DNA from: Pinus tabuliformis
Lineage: Eukaryota > Streptophyta > Pinopsida > Pinales > Pinaceae
Assembly: GCA_031772625.1 (NCBI GenBank)
Contig: CM062815.1
Location: forward strand, 917,258,979-917,322,978
Direction of reading: 5' to 3'
DNA: 64,000 nucleotides
Under the pieces are notes generated by a model that ran no database searches, was not told the origin of the DNA, and saw only the letters and a program-made list of their open reading frames with translations. Shown one piece after another: positions 1 through 12,130 of this stretch (the stretch's first letter is position 1; every line of letters starts with the position of its first letter). Both the position numbers and the translations under genes were made by a program.

Positions 1-3000
1 GATTTGATGATCAACTTCGCTTTGATACCATGTAGAAATTTTGAATAATATAACACTTATTCATAGAGATTATCTTGATTATACACTATTTACGGAATGC
101 ATGCATAATACATAACCTCCTATATGTTAATCATCGATTTGTGAAATCAAAAACAATCACATGCGCACATTGAAACATCAATCACACATATCAACACAGT
201 ATGTAATGGGGAAAGCATACAGCTGAAAACCCTGAACTATTTGTATATTATAATGATAGAGAAAATGTAACAATACATAGTACAATACTCCTCACAAGTA
301 CTCAGTACTATCTCCACCTGCTACACACAAACTAGCTCAGATCTGAATCAAGTCACAGGTTCAAATCTCCTCCATTGTTTGCCTGCCTCTACTGTGCAAT
401 CCAAGTTGAGAATAGGAATGATCCAAGCTCGTGTTTCCTTGGCTTGTACTACACAATCCTCATTGGCAATCTCAATCAATGATTGTGAAAATCTCATGCA
501 CAGCTATAGTCACAACTGATTGTAGACTCACCCTTTCACCCACCTCTAACACTTGTCTCCACTGAACTGTCCATGCGGTGAGTTAACTGATGTATTCTTT
601 AGTTGATTTATGAGTTAATAATTAGTGAATTAATTAATAATTAATTCACATCACTCATCACTAGTGTATTTGCAGTTAGACTAAATACAACTAGTTCAAC
701 TAAGTCAAACTGAACACAACTCCATCAACTCCTCAATCAACTCCACCAAACTCAATCACTTGAGTTCTAACTGAAGTCCATAATGAAATAGCTCAACTAA
801 CCCATAAGAAAAGTGTATTTCCTTCTGGCAGTTGCATGTGCCACATCCGTAGCTTGAACTGAAGTGCTGCAAAAGGATAAGATAATGTTTATAGTCCAAA
901 TATTATTAAGAGCTAATAATATTCGACTGTTCTATTTTTAGACTAGCAGTGTAAAAATAGAAGTCCATTTATTTTTACCAACATGACCAATCATCCATAA
1001 ACAACATCCTGCAACTCATAGACCATGACCCATATGTCTAAAAATAGACATAGTCTAAAAATAGACTTTGCGCCAAAAATAGCCTACGGGCCCACTTACT
1101 GAAGGCGAGTCCTTTTCACTAAGCTGCATCATCTTGTTGCATTTTCAACAAAGATCTAAGAAGAAAATACAATGCTTGTTCGATGCAAACAATCTTTGCA
1201 TAAGTACAATCTATCTCACTGCTTCACAAACTAGCTCAAGCCAATACTTAGCCAAATCTACTTCCTACCAAGATCATACTCCCTTACGTCATTCCCTTGG
1301 GAATTAGCCCATATTTAATTTGGAAATTCCTCAATAATAACTGTGAAATCCATCCATAGTCCTTCTAATTAATGTATGCATCACCTGTTTAATTTAGATG
1401 AATTTACAATTGATAGTACGTTGTCCCTGAACTCTAATCTCAACTGGGTTTTCATTTGAACTAACATGCATGAGTTATTTTTGAGTGATTTATCAATTAT
1501 CTAATTGATCATTGCATGTGAATTAAATCCAATTTAATTCACTTGACCACTCACTATTTCCTCCAAAAGTTAGAACTAGTTTAACTAAACTTAACTCAGT
1601 TAAACTGAATTAAATAATTACAAATCAATAATAACTCAACCTAGGCTCCTAAAATTTAGGGATCGCTCTACATGACTAGATAGACTTCCAAATCTAATTT
1701 AAGGAGCCAACTAAGTCAATTTAACTTATTTAAATACTATAAGATGTTATGAGAATAGAATTACAATTTAATTAAAGGAAAAATTAAATTCAGATTTTTC
1801 TTGATGATATTTTTAACATTTCTTATTTCTATTTTCAACATGAAAATTTTGTACCTGCAACACTTTAATAGTAAGTACAACCAAACACATATGAAGTTAA
1901 CAATATTAGAATCACACAATAATTGAAGCATAAGACTTTAGATCTCAAATGCCTAAACTTGTTTAGGTTTGTAATCAACAAGAGACACATACTTGTACAC
2001 TTCAATTTCTTGCTAGGGTTTTGTTATAAACCCTATATCACATCATTAAAAGTTAAAGTAACTCAATCAAGATATTGGTCTCATTATATCTTGGGCTTGA
2101 ATATTACTTTCACAGATATGACATATTTTACTATGCTATATTGCAAACCCTAGAATCCATCTTTGATAGACTAAGCCTTAGTTATCAACAATAAAAACCA
2201 ATCATAGCATAATCTAAGGTTTCAACAATATTACCAAATGCTACTAGGGTTTGTTTTAAACCCTAGACTTTATCATCATATTGGAAATAATATTAGTGTA
2301 TCCTAGACAAGGGAAATTTTAAGGATGAAAATTTATCTTAAAGTTTAGAAACCTTGGCGAATCCCACTGGTCCATAATATGAAATCTATAAAATGTTTGG
2401 AGATATTTTTGTAAAAATATTCAAATTTATAATATCTTTATATAGTCTATATATAATTTTTTGGTGATTTTTAGGGTAAATAATTTCATTCTATAAATTT
2501 TGGGCAAATCATTCTTACAAAAAAATGGAAATTAGCAAATATTTTTTGGAAAAAAGTATAGAAAATTAGCCCATGGGCAAATATTAGCCCCTAAAATTTT
2601 CCTTGATCCTAGAATATTAGATTTCTACTAGGGATTAGTATCATACCCTAAAATTTACAAAATATGAGCATCGACAATTAGGTTAGCATATCTACATATC
2701 TAGGATTTCATAATCATGCACAAGCATATCACATCAATATCTATTAGGTAAAACCAAGACCCAAATATTTAGACACACAATTTTTTTATCAAGCTAGCGT
2801 TTCAACCAAATACAAAAATATACACCTAGGGTTTCATTCCTAGGAGCTTACTATACATATTATAAAGGTTTTTCTCATAAACCCTAATTTACCAAATTGC
2901 TAAGGATCTAGGATTTCAATACACAACACAACAAATCCTAAATAGATAGGGTTTCTATCATAATAATACTAAATACTTTAACATAAAAAGAAAAGTATTT

Positions 3001-3123
3001 TCTAGATTTCATCAATAACCATAAGTAGACTAGGGTTTCCATATTATCAAAGACATACGCTTAAGTTATGGTTTTATAGAGAACCTTTTACGGTTCCATA
3101 AGAATGATAAAGTAATGAGGGTA
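1..3123. other. AT-rich non-coding region, probably old LTR sequence
   Basis: No convincing coding sequence. Position 31 onward looks like the end of a minus-strand LTR (TG at 31 next to a primer site at 19-30) whose internal domain lies off the left edge; the other end of that LTR could not be found. From about 2000 to 3050 the sequence has many AGGGTTT / AAACCCTA words. The right boundary is the TSD of element Y, and the same host sequence resumes at 12470. Confidence 0.5.
19..30 (-). promoter_or_regulatory. Primer binding site of an edge LTR element (initiator-Met tRNA type)
   Basis: On the minus strand this reads TGGTATCAAAGC, one base from the standard plant initiator-Met primer site TGGTATCAGAGC. 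It directly abuts a TG..CA-type LTR end at position 31. The element's coding part would lie to the left of the window. Confidence 0.6.
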
Positions 3124-3128
3124 GATTT

Positions 3129-3399
3129 TGTTAGGTCCCTATAATACTAGTGTATTCCCCCATCATTATTGACATTGTAGCCCTATTTTTATTGTTGTGC
3201 CCTTACATTATTATTATTATGTCGACTCTGATTATATGGTGACTGCTTAGACTCATATATCTAGAATGGAGGTTTTTTCAGTTGAATCATCTAAGAATTT
3301 TTCATTTGTGTAATGTAAAGGAGGTTTCCCCCTTGAAGAGGTTGATTTTGAATTTTTTGATATTTTTTTTCTATCTTTTTGTGAGTTTGTTGCATAAAA
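3129..3399 (+). repeat. 5' LTR of element Y
   Basis: Starts TGTTAGGTCCC and ends TGCATAAAA just before the primer site. It aligns with 12131-12464 over most of its length but lacks roughly 60-70 bases of the T/G-rich middle seen in the 3' copy. It contains GGAGGTTTCCCCCTTGAAGA, a block also present in the LTR of element W. Confidence 0.9.
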
Positions 3400-3401
3400 T
3401 T

Positions 3402-3413
3402 TGGTATGAGGGC
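3402..3413 (+). promoter_or_regulatory. Primer binding site of element Y
   Basis: TGGTATGAGGGC, two mismatches from the initiator-Met primer site TGGTATCAGAGC, two bases after the 5' LTR end. Confidence 0.8.
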
Positions 3414-4099
3414 TTTGGATTCTAGTGTTTCGCTGCTTCAAATAGGTCCTTGTGGTAGTGTTTCTATAACTTTTTTTATTTTTTTATGAAGCTTTAGAAG
3501 CTAAAATAAAAGCCCATGTGAGACAAAATCTTGATGCACGTCATGTCTGAATTTCACATATTTTCTTGCTATATGTTCGGATATATGATCCAAGGAATTT
3601 AGGGTTTTAGTGGGCTCCAAAATTCCATCTCAAACAAGTGACCTTGGGAAAACCATAACAACTTTCTCTCTGAGCATTGGATATGAATTCCATAAAAATT
3701 AACAGAAACAGGATGAAATTTAGTTTGTTGTGTATCATGCTCAAGCACAAATGTCGAAACATTGACACGAGGCACCTCATACAAGTTTGTCTACTGAACG
3801 AGTCTACAATCAGGTTATTGTGGGAGATTGGGTATAATGATTTCTTGGTTAATCAAATCTCAATCAGACTTATGGGGTTGGAAATAGGACTCAGAGTGCT
3901 ACAACAGGATGAAATTTCAGACCTTGGAGATATTCCATTACAGAGATACAACATATTCAATATCGAGATCCTACAAAGAAAAAGAACAGTTCGTATTTTT
4001 TTTAAAATTGCATAAGTTTTGTTTGAAAAAGTAATTTGAAGTGATTCAAAGTGCGTAATGAAGCATAATACTAATTATTTGATTTCCTGAAGAAAGAAA
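3414..4099 (+). other. Untranslated leader of element Y
   Basis: About 690 bases between primer site and gag start. A 112-codon open frame (3677-4015) lies here but shows no recognised motif and is probably chance or a relic of leader sequence. Confidence 0.55.
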
Positions 4100-5489
4100 A
4101 TGGAAACACCTAGTAAGAAACCCAAAAGTTCTATTGCGAAACATGAAGAAGAAGAAGAAATGCAACATAATATATCAAAATTATGAGACCAAGTGCAACA
4201 ATTTTCTCTCTGACAAAGAGTAACCAATAATGAAATGGAATCCAAGATGAATGTTTGAATAATAGCTTAAAATTATCCATGGAAGTATTGACGAATGGCA
4301 TGAAAGCTAATATGGATGACATGAAAGCTAATATGGTTGACATGAAAGATAATATGGAAGATTTTAAGAATAGTTTAAAATAAGACATGGAAAGTGTTAG
4401 CCTCCTATACCAATAGGTTTCATATTTCATGATTGACTGTGTAAAATGCCAAATATGTCATCTTTTTATGCTGCAAAGGTTCCATATTTCCAAGAAAACT
4501 CACAAAATTTAAAAAATGTAAAGAGGGTATGCCCTAAAAGAAAACTCAAATGGAAAAAAGAAGAATGAATGGGCCAAAAGAAAAAAATGAAAGAAATGAA
4601 CCCTGAACAAAAGGCCTGGAAAGTGTGATAGCTCAAATGCCACTACTATATTCCATTTTTTTGAAGAAATATTCCATTTCTGAAGGATTTCATAGTTAAG
4701 GGAAGGCCAAACAGCTTAATCTTGGCCTCCCTAGGTTTAAATTGCTTGTTTTAGAGATAGAGAATAAAGATCTGTCCAAATTGTTTAATCTTGGCAGATT
4801 ATTAGATAGGTAGAGAAACTAGGGTGCTCAACAGCTTAATCTGAGCCCCTGGCAGAAATAAGGGTAGATTTAGATAGGAGGATAGCCAAAAGAAAAGAAG
4901 AAAAGCTGGGTTTGCTAGTTCAAGTGCACCCAAACATAGAGAAGACAAAATGTTAGGTTAAGTAGGTTGGGTAGGCAGTTTTGAGGTTGCAGAATGAAGA
5001 ATTGTGATAAATTTTGTGTTTCAAAGTGTTAAATCTACTTATATCACAAGTGCAAAGCAGTTTTCCCTTGGAGCAGCTCAAGTTAGGCATGAATAACTTC
5101 CCCTTCATCCTTTCCCCAAATCATTTACTAATTTCCTCCAGAGATGTTAAGATCTGCTTAATATTACTGCATTTCATCATATTCCATAGCATTTGCCTAA
5201 GTAAAGATCTGCTTTACTTAGGGGATGGTCATATTCCTTCTATAAGTCATATTTCCCCTTTTAAAGCCTAATATTTATATGCTTAGCGCTTTCTCATCAA
5301 AATTCATATTAATTTCTAACTCTATTATGTAAATCCCTCTTTATTTTCCCTTCCCATAATAAAATATGATAAAAATCCCCTTTATATACATTCCCCTCCT
5401 TTTGGTTGAAATATAATCATAAATAATGCTTTGGGAATTACTAAGTTTACTTGAAACTTAGTAAGAACCCTTATTTTTCTTCTTTAACC

Positions 5490-6260
5490 ATCCTCTAATG
5501 CGATTGGACTCCTTCCGATGCATTAAAACTCCCCTCCGATCCCTCTTTTGACCTTGTTTAACCTCTTCTGATTTCAATAACCCTCTTCCGATGTATAAAA
5601 CCTTCCTCCGATCCGACTGGATCCCCTCCAACGCGATATCCCAAAGTCGGAGGTCGCAAGTGTTGGCCCCTTTGTATTATTTCCTCCCCGATTGACAAAC
5701 CTCTGATGCGATTTCGCAAATCGCATTTTGCATTATTCATATGCCCCAGTTCATTCCTCTGATCCCTTCCTCCTATGCGATATCTCTATCGCATCCGAAG
5801 CGGTATCGCTATCGCAATTCATTCCTATCGCATTCTCCCTTTTATCGCTATCTCCCATACTTTACCGCAATTTATCGTTTTTCCGCAAAGCATTGCTTTT
5901 ACCACAAATCTTGGTTTTATTGCAAAACTCCGCATTTACGCACATTTCCCCTTTATCAAAAATTCATCGCAATCGTGATATCGCTATCGATTAAATATAA
6001 AGGCCCATGTCCCCTTGTTCCCCGCCGACGCGATATAGCGATCACGCGCCCACCATCTGATTAACCCGCCCATCCAATAGTCTATATTGTATCGCATCGC
6101 TCCCTATCACATTGTTATCGCCCATCGCTATATCTCCCTCGATGCGATATCGCTATCGCATATCGGGACATCGCTTATATAAAAGGCTCCGCCCCCATGT
6201 CCCCCGCCGATGCGATATTGCAATTTGTTCACATCCGTTGGATCTGCCCTTGCTAGATCC
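5490..6260 (+). promoter_or_regulatory. CpG-rich promoter-like block in solo LTR S with TATCGC repeats
   Basis: A GC- and CpG-rich island in AT-rich surroundings, dense in TATCGC / GCGATA words (for example GCGATATCGCTATCGCA at 6144-6160). Two TATA-box-like sites, near 5993-6003 (AATATAAAGG) and 6176-6186 (TATATAAAAGG), are each followed by similar sequence (CCATGTCCCC..CCGCCGA.GCGATAT), so the core promoter appears tandemly duplicated at about 185-base spacing. Transcription start is inferred, not seen. Confidence 0.55.
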
Positions 6261-7040
6261 AACGACCCGCTTTTAATCATTCTCATTTCTTCCAAAAGTT
6301 ATCACTCCCGCCCTGTAAAACATCATTTTCCCATGTTAAGTTGTTTTGCCCCATTTTTGGGGTAAAAAGGCTTCTTCATATGTTTATACTCATCACTTCT
6401 GCACGCTCCAATAGTAAAGGGATCATATAGCATTTTTCAGCCATTTTTGGCCTCCTCCAAGCAGAATAGCTCCGGACAACGAGCTCACTCTCAGCCAAAG
6501 ACATTTTACAGTCATCCTCCTCTTTTTTGATCTTATTCAACGTCGATAGATTTTCTAAGCTCGCGGAAAGAAATAAAGAAGACATTAACAGTCATATCTC
6601 GCCATAAAGTGATAAAGCAAGGGCGATTTAGCAGATTAAAGAGTACCAATGGAGAAAAAGAGTATCCGAATAGTGGAAAAGTGTATCAGTGAAAGAATTA
6701 AAAGAATATCAGTGGAAGACTTAAAGCCAAAGCAGATCAACATTAAAGAGCCTCCAACAAAGTCAAAGAGTATCAGTATAGAGTTAAAATCCATTAAATC
6801 CATATCAGATCACAGTTGATGAACATTGAAGCCACCTAAGAGCAGGGGATCAAAGACCAAGGCACACTTATTGCATATAGACAACACAAAGCTAAAGGAC
6901 ACCTTGAAGCCATATTTTTGAAGGAGCTGCCTCCAGCGCAGCAGTAGCTAGATATTTTACTTTGCTTGAAGTAGAAGTTAGGTTAATCTTAGATATTTTT
7001 CCTCAGATCTTCTCTAAGATCTTGTTTGTACATATTTTTC

Positions 7041-7050
7041 TTATATATAC
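7041..7050 (+). promoter_or_regulatory. TATA-like box near the 3' part of solo LTR S
   Basis: TTATATATAC followed by CTCTCC. The equivalent site in X (53691-53700, minus strand) has the same context, TATATATACCTCCCC. The conservation suggests it marks the main LTR promoter, leaving about 0.8 kb for the R and U5 parts. Confidence 0.45.
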
Positions 7051-8774
7051 CTCTCCAAACAATGTTTTAAGGGTTGGTTGGTTGATTAAGTTAGTCTAGA
7101 CTTGCGCTGTAATCTTGAGAACTCTTCTAATCAAAGATTGCTGGAATGTTTCGCTTATGAACTGGTTGGTTGTGGATTTGATGGTTGAAGAGCATATTGC
7201 AAAATTCTCATGCTTTCTCATGGATCAATAAGTCCTTCTCACTTTCCTTTCAGTTTTTATGTTTATTATACCATCTATGTATCATGATCTAAGTTGCAGG
7301 AAGAAAGAATAGCTCAAAATTTACTTAAACTGTACTTTGTGCTCAATTTCTGTGATTTCTCTATGTTTTGGAATTAGTTATGAATATGAATCCTTCATTA
7401 CTCATGTTTACACTAGTTCTATCATTTCTGAATGCTGTTTAGGAATCCTTCATTGCTCCTAGATAACATTCATTCACTTTCCCTCATTAGCATAATGAAA
7501 GATACTTAACTATATTTCATTCCCTGACCTCCATTTCATCTTAATTCCAGCTTGAAAATTGTTCCATGTGTAGCTATCCTGCTCTGTATTCCTCTCTTTT
7601 ACCAAAGAAAACACACCCAACAACCCTTAATCCTTGACTCCATTGCCCAATGGTCTGAACTTCTCACTTTGCATGCCATCTCTGTATGAAAACGTCATCC
7701 ATCCCACCAAACTTAAAACAAAACCCATGTACATCATAAATAGCCTAAAATCACATCAAAACAAAGCTAAATTATAAAGAGAGAGCCCTCTTTGATTGCA
7801 GGTAGGCTAGAACCTGCAATCCAAAGATTGGTTTGTGGTTACCTCAGCCGTATCCCTTAGGATCCAGGGGGACAACCTGAGTGATAACAGAAGGTTTCAA
7901 TGAGGGTTTGACAAGGTTGCTACAAGAAATGATTCCTAATTGTGAAAAGGTATTAGATGAAACTAATGATGAGAACAAAAGAAATGTTAATCATGATTTC
8001 ATAAACTCTAACATTGGATTGAAGACCCACCACATTCCAAAGATCATTATGAGTAAATTTGATGGAAAGGAACCCGTAACATGGATACTACAGATGGAAC
8101 AATATTTTGATCTCCATAATGTGCAAAAAACACAAAAGTTATGTATTGAAACTCTATATTTGGAACCCAATCAGTTTCTGTTGTATCAACAACTTTTCTC
8201 TCATAAAAAACTTGTCACTTGGTGAGTTTTAATGGAGGAAATGATGGCACATTATGAGGATACAAAGAGAAACACCTTCTTTAGTCAATTGGTAAATCTC
8301 AAACAAAAGGGTTCAATGGTGGAGCACATTGAGGAATTCAAAAAATTGAAAATAAGGGTAAATATTATTCCATAGGAGCATAGGATTGATGTGTTCATAG
8401 TGACCTTAAAGGATAACATCAAACATGAGGTTTTCCTTTAGGAACCTGATTCATTGGAAAAGGCATTCAAGTTGGCAAGAAAAATTCAAATAAAAATAAT
8501 GGCAAGAAGGAAGCCTTCCACTCACAACTATAAAGATGGAAGTTTGTTGCCCCTAGCCTTCTAAAACCTACAAGGTTGACACTACAACAATTGGAAGAAA
8601 AAAGAGCAAAAGGGATTTATTATAGTTGTGATATAAAATACACTAAAGTTCATAATTGTGCTGAGAAGAAATTATTTTACATAGATTGTGAAGAGGAGGA
8701 TGAAAAAGAAAAAGAAACGTCAAAAGAAGAGGATATACACTAGGAACCAACCCTAGAGAAAGAAGAAATTAATC

Positions 8775-9140
8775 GAACCATATCTTGGAATGAATTGGCA
8801 GGAATTATCACTCCTCAAACTCTTAAGATAGAAGGACATATCAAGAATAAAAATGTAATAGCGTTGATTGATTCGGGTAGTACCCATAACTTTGTTCTTT
8901 GTAAGATAGCCAAGGAATTTAATTGCTTCCTATATCCAGCACTAGAGTGTCAAGTGATGGTTGCAAATTGAGGAAACATAAATTTCTCTGAAAAGTGCCA
9001 TAATATCAAGTTATCCATGGGAAAATATGTATTGAATAGTCCAATGCTTTCCATTCCAATGGTTGGTGCTGATGTTGTACTAGGGGTCCAATTGCTACAA
9101 TCTTTGGGGTACAATAGATTTCAATTTTCAAGAACGTTTC
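8775..9140 (+). pseudogene. Aspartic protease of element Y
   Basis: Retropepsin-type protease that would cut the Gag-Pol polyprotein. The active-site motif reads ALIDSGSTHNFV (8861-8896), so the catalytic Asp-Ser-Gly is intact. The downstream flap and the hydrophobic DVVLGVQLLQSLG stretch (about 9070-9110) match the chromovirus pattern. An in-frame stop follows VMVAN at about 8970. Confidence 0.85.
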
Positions 9141-9369
9141 TTGGAATTTGTTTGGGAAGGAAAGGAAGTTGAATTAAGGGGTATCAGAGTGAAACTGAGA
9201 AATATAATAAACTCTAACGACATGAAAAAACTTCTAAAGAAAGAACAATTGGGCATAATTGCACAATTATGTTCACTAGAGGTTCCCACATCGAAATCAT
9301 CTATTTGTCTAGATCTCCAAAAAGTCATGGAAAATTATTCCAGGGAATTTGAGACTCCTAAAATCCTTC

Positions 9370-10070
9370 CACATATTCATGATCATGAGCATGCTATTCA
9401 TTTTATTCCAAGGATTTTCCTCCAAACATTAAGCCTTACAGATATCCCTATGCCCAAAAGAGTGAAATTAAACATATGGTTGCAAAAATCCTAGAGGCTA
9501 GCATAATTCAACATAGTCAAAGTTCTTTCTCTGCTCCAGTAGTATTGGTGCACAATAATGATGGATCATGGCACATGTGTCCAGATTATAGGGAGCTCAA
9601 AAAACTCACTATTAAAGATAGATTTCCCATTCCAGTCATTGATGCATTATTGGATGAATTACATGAAGAAATTTACTTCACCATTTGTATCTTCATTTAG
9701 GATATCATCAAATCAAAATGAAGACTGAAGACATTCCGAAAATAGCATTTAGAAATTATGAGGGTCATTATGAACTATTGTTCATGCCTTTTGGCCTTAC
9801 CAATGCACCTTCTAGATTTCATGGTTAGATGAATTCCATTTTCAAACCCTTCCTTAGAAAATTTGTGTTACTATTTTTTGATGATATACTAATCTACAAA
9901 AAGTCTTGGAAGGATCATGATGAACATATTGACAGGGTGCTCAAACTATTGGAGGAGAAAAAATCATTTGAAAAAAATCCAAATGTTTCTTTGGAGTATA
10001 GGAGGTGGAATATTTGGGTCATATTGTATCTCATGAAGTGTTAAGGTAGACCCTAGAAAAATTAAAGCCA
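9370..10070 (+). pseudogene. Reverse transcriptase of element Y
   Basis: Ty3-type reverse transcriptase. Visible blocks in order: IIQHSQSSFSAPVVLV (from about 9500), the D-Y-R-E-L-K-K-L motif (near 9585), [30 protein letters not shown] (about 9785), and the catalytic FFDDILIY (9873-9896). At least two frameshifts (near 9480 and 9700) and a stop before MNSIFKPF break the frame. Both catalytic aspartates remain in the last motif. Confidence 0.9.
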
Positions 10071-10545
10071 TTAAGGAATGGAAAATTCCCACATTCATAA
10101 AGCATTTGCGAGGATTTCTCAGGTTGACATGGTATTATCACAAGTTTGTTAAGAATTATGGCAGAATAGTGGCACCTATAACAATATTGCTGAAGAAAGA
10201 TGCATTTTCTTGGACTACAGAAGCAACAATGGCCTTTGAACATCTTAAAGAGGAAATGTTCCATGAACCGGTATTAGCTACGCCATTGGAATGTGATGCC
10301 TCAGAAAATGGAATTGGTGTTGTTTTAATGTAAGAAGGAAGAACCATTGCTTTTGAAAGTCATCCAATCAAAGGAAGGTATTTACACAAAGTTATTTATG
10401 AGAAGGAAATTTTGGAAATACTACATGCACTTAGGAAATGAGGAACTTAGCTAATGGGAAGACACTTCAAGGTAAAAATGGATCATGATAGTCTTAAATA
10501 CTTTTAATAATGAAGATTATTTTCACAAGAGCAACACAAATGGGT
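10071..10545 (+). pseudogene. RNase H of element Y
   Basis: Begins with the connection sequence LRGFLRLTWYYHKFVKNYG (about 10105-10160), a standard Ty3 boundary, then the RNase H block with LECDASENGIGVVLM (10288-10330), whose Asp is a catalytic residue. Stops occur at 10331 and about 10440. It would degrade the RNA template during reverse transcription. Confidence 0.85.
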
Positions 10546-11877
10546 CACAAATATGTTGGGTTATGAATTTGAAATCATCTACAAAAAAGTGAAACAACAT
10601 GTTGGAGATGCAATCTCAAGAAAGGATGAGGATATGGAAGCATTATTTTGTGCCATTTCTATTATCCAACTTGATTGGATAAACAGAGAAAGGGATGAAT
10701 GGAATAATGATGAAGAAGTGTGGGTACTCATTGAAAAGTTGCAGCAAGATCCCAGTAGATCTGATACATTTAGCTGGAAAAATGATTCATTATGGTACAA
10801 AGATCGCTTATAACTCTATAAGAATTCCCAACTTAAACAATTTTTTTTTCTCAAATTGCACAAGTATCCACTAGAGGGCACTTAGCATATTTAAAAACTT
10901 ACCATAGGGTTAAGAATGATTTCTTTTGGGATGGCCTTAAATCTGATATTCAAAATTTTGTAGCGCAATGTTTAGTTCTCAAAAAAAAAAAATTTGAAAC
11001 AATTAAGACCCTGGGTCTGTTACAACCTTTATCCATTCCAATTCAATGTTGGGAGGATGTTTCAATGGATTTTGTCACATGGCTACCGAAGTCTAAAAGA
11101 AAGAGTGTCATCGTGGTGGTAGTTGATAGAATTACCAAGTATGCACACTTTTGTGCATTATCTCATCCATTTAAAGCTAGTATAGTTGCTATTGCATTTA
11201 TGGAAACAATACAAAAGCTACATGGAAACCAAAAAATGATTGTAAGCGAAAAAGATACCATTTTCACTCGAAATTTTTGGATGGAATTATTTTCTTGTTT
11301 GGCTATTGAGTTAGCTCATTGCGCATCTTATCATCCTCAATATGATGGGAAAACTGAGATAGTGAACAAATGTTTGGGAGGACATCTTCGTTTATTTGTA
11401 GATGATAAACAAATACAATGGGTCAAGTGGTTGCCTCTGGCTAAATGGTGGTATAACACTTCCTTCCATACTACAACAAAAATGACTTCATTTATGGCAC
11501 TTTATGGATATCATCCACCATCCATCACATCATCTTTGAGAGAAAATTCTAAGGTTAAAGCAGTGGAAGATGACATCGAACATCAACACCAAGTTCTTTA
11601 ACTCTTAAAGGATAACCTCACTTTGGTGTATAATAGAATGAAACAACAGGAAGATCAAGATCACAACGAAAGAAGTTTTGATGTAGATGACTGGGTATTT
11701 CTACAACTACAACCATACAGACAAATGTACCTCAAGCAATCTAAGAAGCATAATAAATTATCACCAATGTATTATGGTCTGTACAAGGTGTTGCAAAAGA
11801 TTGGTACTATGGTATACAAATTGGAGCTTCCTGCATCTTCCTCAGTGCACCCAGTTTTCCATGTTTCATGCTTATAG
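10546..11877 (+). pseudogene. Integrase of element Y
   Basis: Integrase that would join the cDNA to chromosomal DNA. The N-terminal part (10553-10813) ends at a stop. The catalytic core (11065-11601) reads SMDFVTWLPKS (first Asp), SEKDTIFTRNFW (second Asp kept) and DGKTEIVNKCLGG (Glu kept), so the D,D,E triad survives. The C-terminal domain (11623-11877) contains DDWVFLQLQPYRQ and SSVHPVFHVSCL. A poly-A run at 10982-10992 probably caused a slippage frameshift, and a stop separates core and C-terminal domain. Confidence 0.9.
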
Positions 11878-11949
11878 AAGGTTATAGGTGACAAGCTCCT
11901 AGATCAAGTAATATTGTTAGAACTTGACGACGAAGGAAAAATCATATTG

Positions 11950-12105
11950 GAGCCTAAAGCAGTGACAGAAAAAAGAACTTGAAAGCTATGAAATCAATCA
12001 ATTTCAGAGTATCTCATCGAGTGGAATAACTTAACCACTGAAGATTCCACATGGGAGTATGAGAACATTTTACAGAAGCATCCAAAACTACTCAAGCGTT
12101 GAGGA
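11950..12105 (+). pseudogene. Chromodomain of element Y
   Basis: Reads ISEYLIEWNNLTTEDSTWEY then ENILQKHP, matching the C-terminal chromodomain of plant chromovirus integrases (pattern ..YLVKWKNLP.EDATWE..). In live elements this domain steers insertion to marked chromatin. It is preceded by a stop at about 11980. Confidence 0.85.
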
Positions 12106-12117
12106 CAACACTTTTTT

Positions 12118-12130
12118 GAAGGAGAGGGCA
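12118..12130 (+). promoter_or_regulatory. Polypurine tract of element Y
   Basis: GAAGGAGAGGGCA directly before the 3' LTR start at 12131; this is the plus-strand priming site. Confidence 0.8.

Larger units (their letters stand above)
4395..7889 (+). mobile_element. S: 3.5-kb solo LTR of the giant-LTR lineage
   Basis: Begins TGTTAGCCTCC and ends GAGTGATAACA, with near-matching 5-base flanks GAAAG (4390-4394) and GAAGG (7890-7894). It interrupts the gag frame of Y, which continues cleanly on both sides. Both ends align with the ends of X (52855-60016, opposite strand), including the first 250 bases and the last 130 bases. No primer site, polypurine tract or internal domain is present, so it is a solo LTR left by LTR-LTR recombination. 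Unlike X it holds no long coding block: it is about 3.7 kb shorter, close to the length of the X gene. Confidence 0.88.
4100..8770 (+). pseudogene. gag of element Y, split by solo LTR S
   Basis: Capsid/nucleocapsid gene of a Ty3 chromovirus. The ATG at 4100 opens a short acidic N-terminus (EEEEE), then repeated MKANMDD-type units at about 4300-4370. The frame resumes after the inserted LTR at 7895 with GLTRLLQEMIPN and the conserved gag stretch FDGKEPVTWILQMEQYF (about 8055-8105). A damaged zinc knuckle lies near 8620-8665 (Cys..His..Cys partly kept, second Cys read as Lys), followed by a Glu/Lys-rich tail. There are several in-frame stops, for example at 8223 and near 8440. In a live element this protein would form the cytoplasmic virus-like particle. 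Confidence 0.85.

Noticed and set aside
3677-4015. 112-codon frame as a gene upstream of Y gag
   Set aside because: Lies in the leader between primer site and gag, with no recognisable domain.
5558-6064. Overlapping open frames of 60-107 codons
   Set aside because: They fall in the TATCGC-rich promoter block of S and encode repetitive Ser/Tyr/Arg/Ile sequence.
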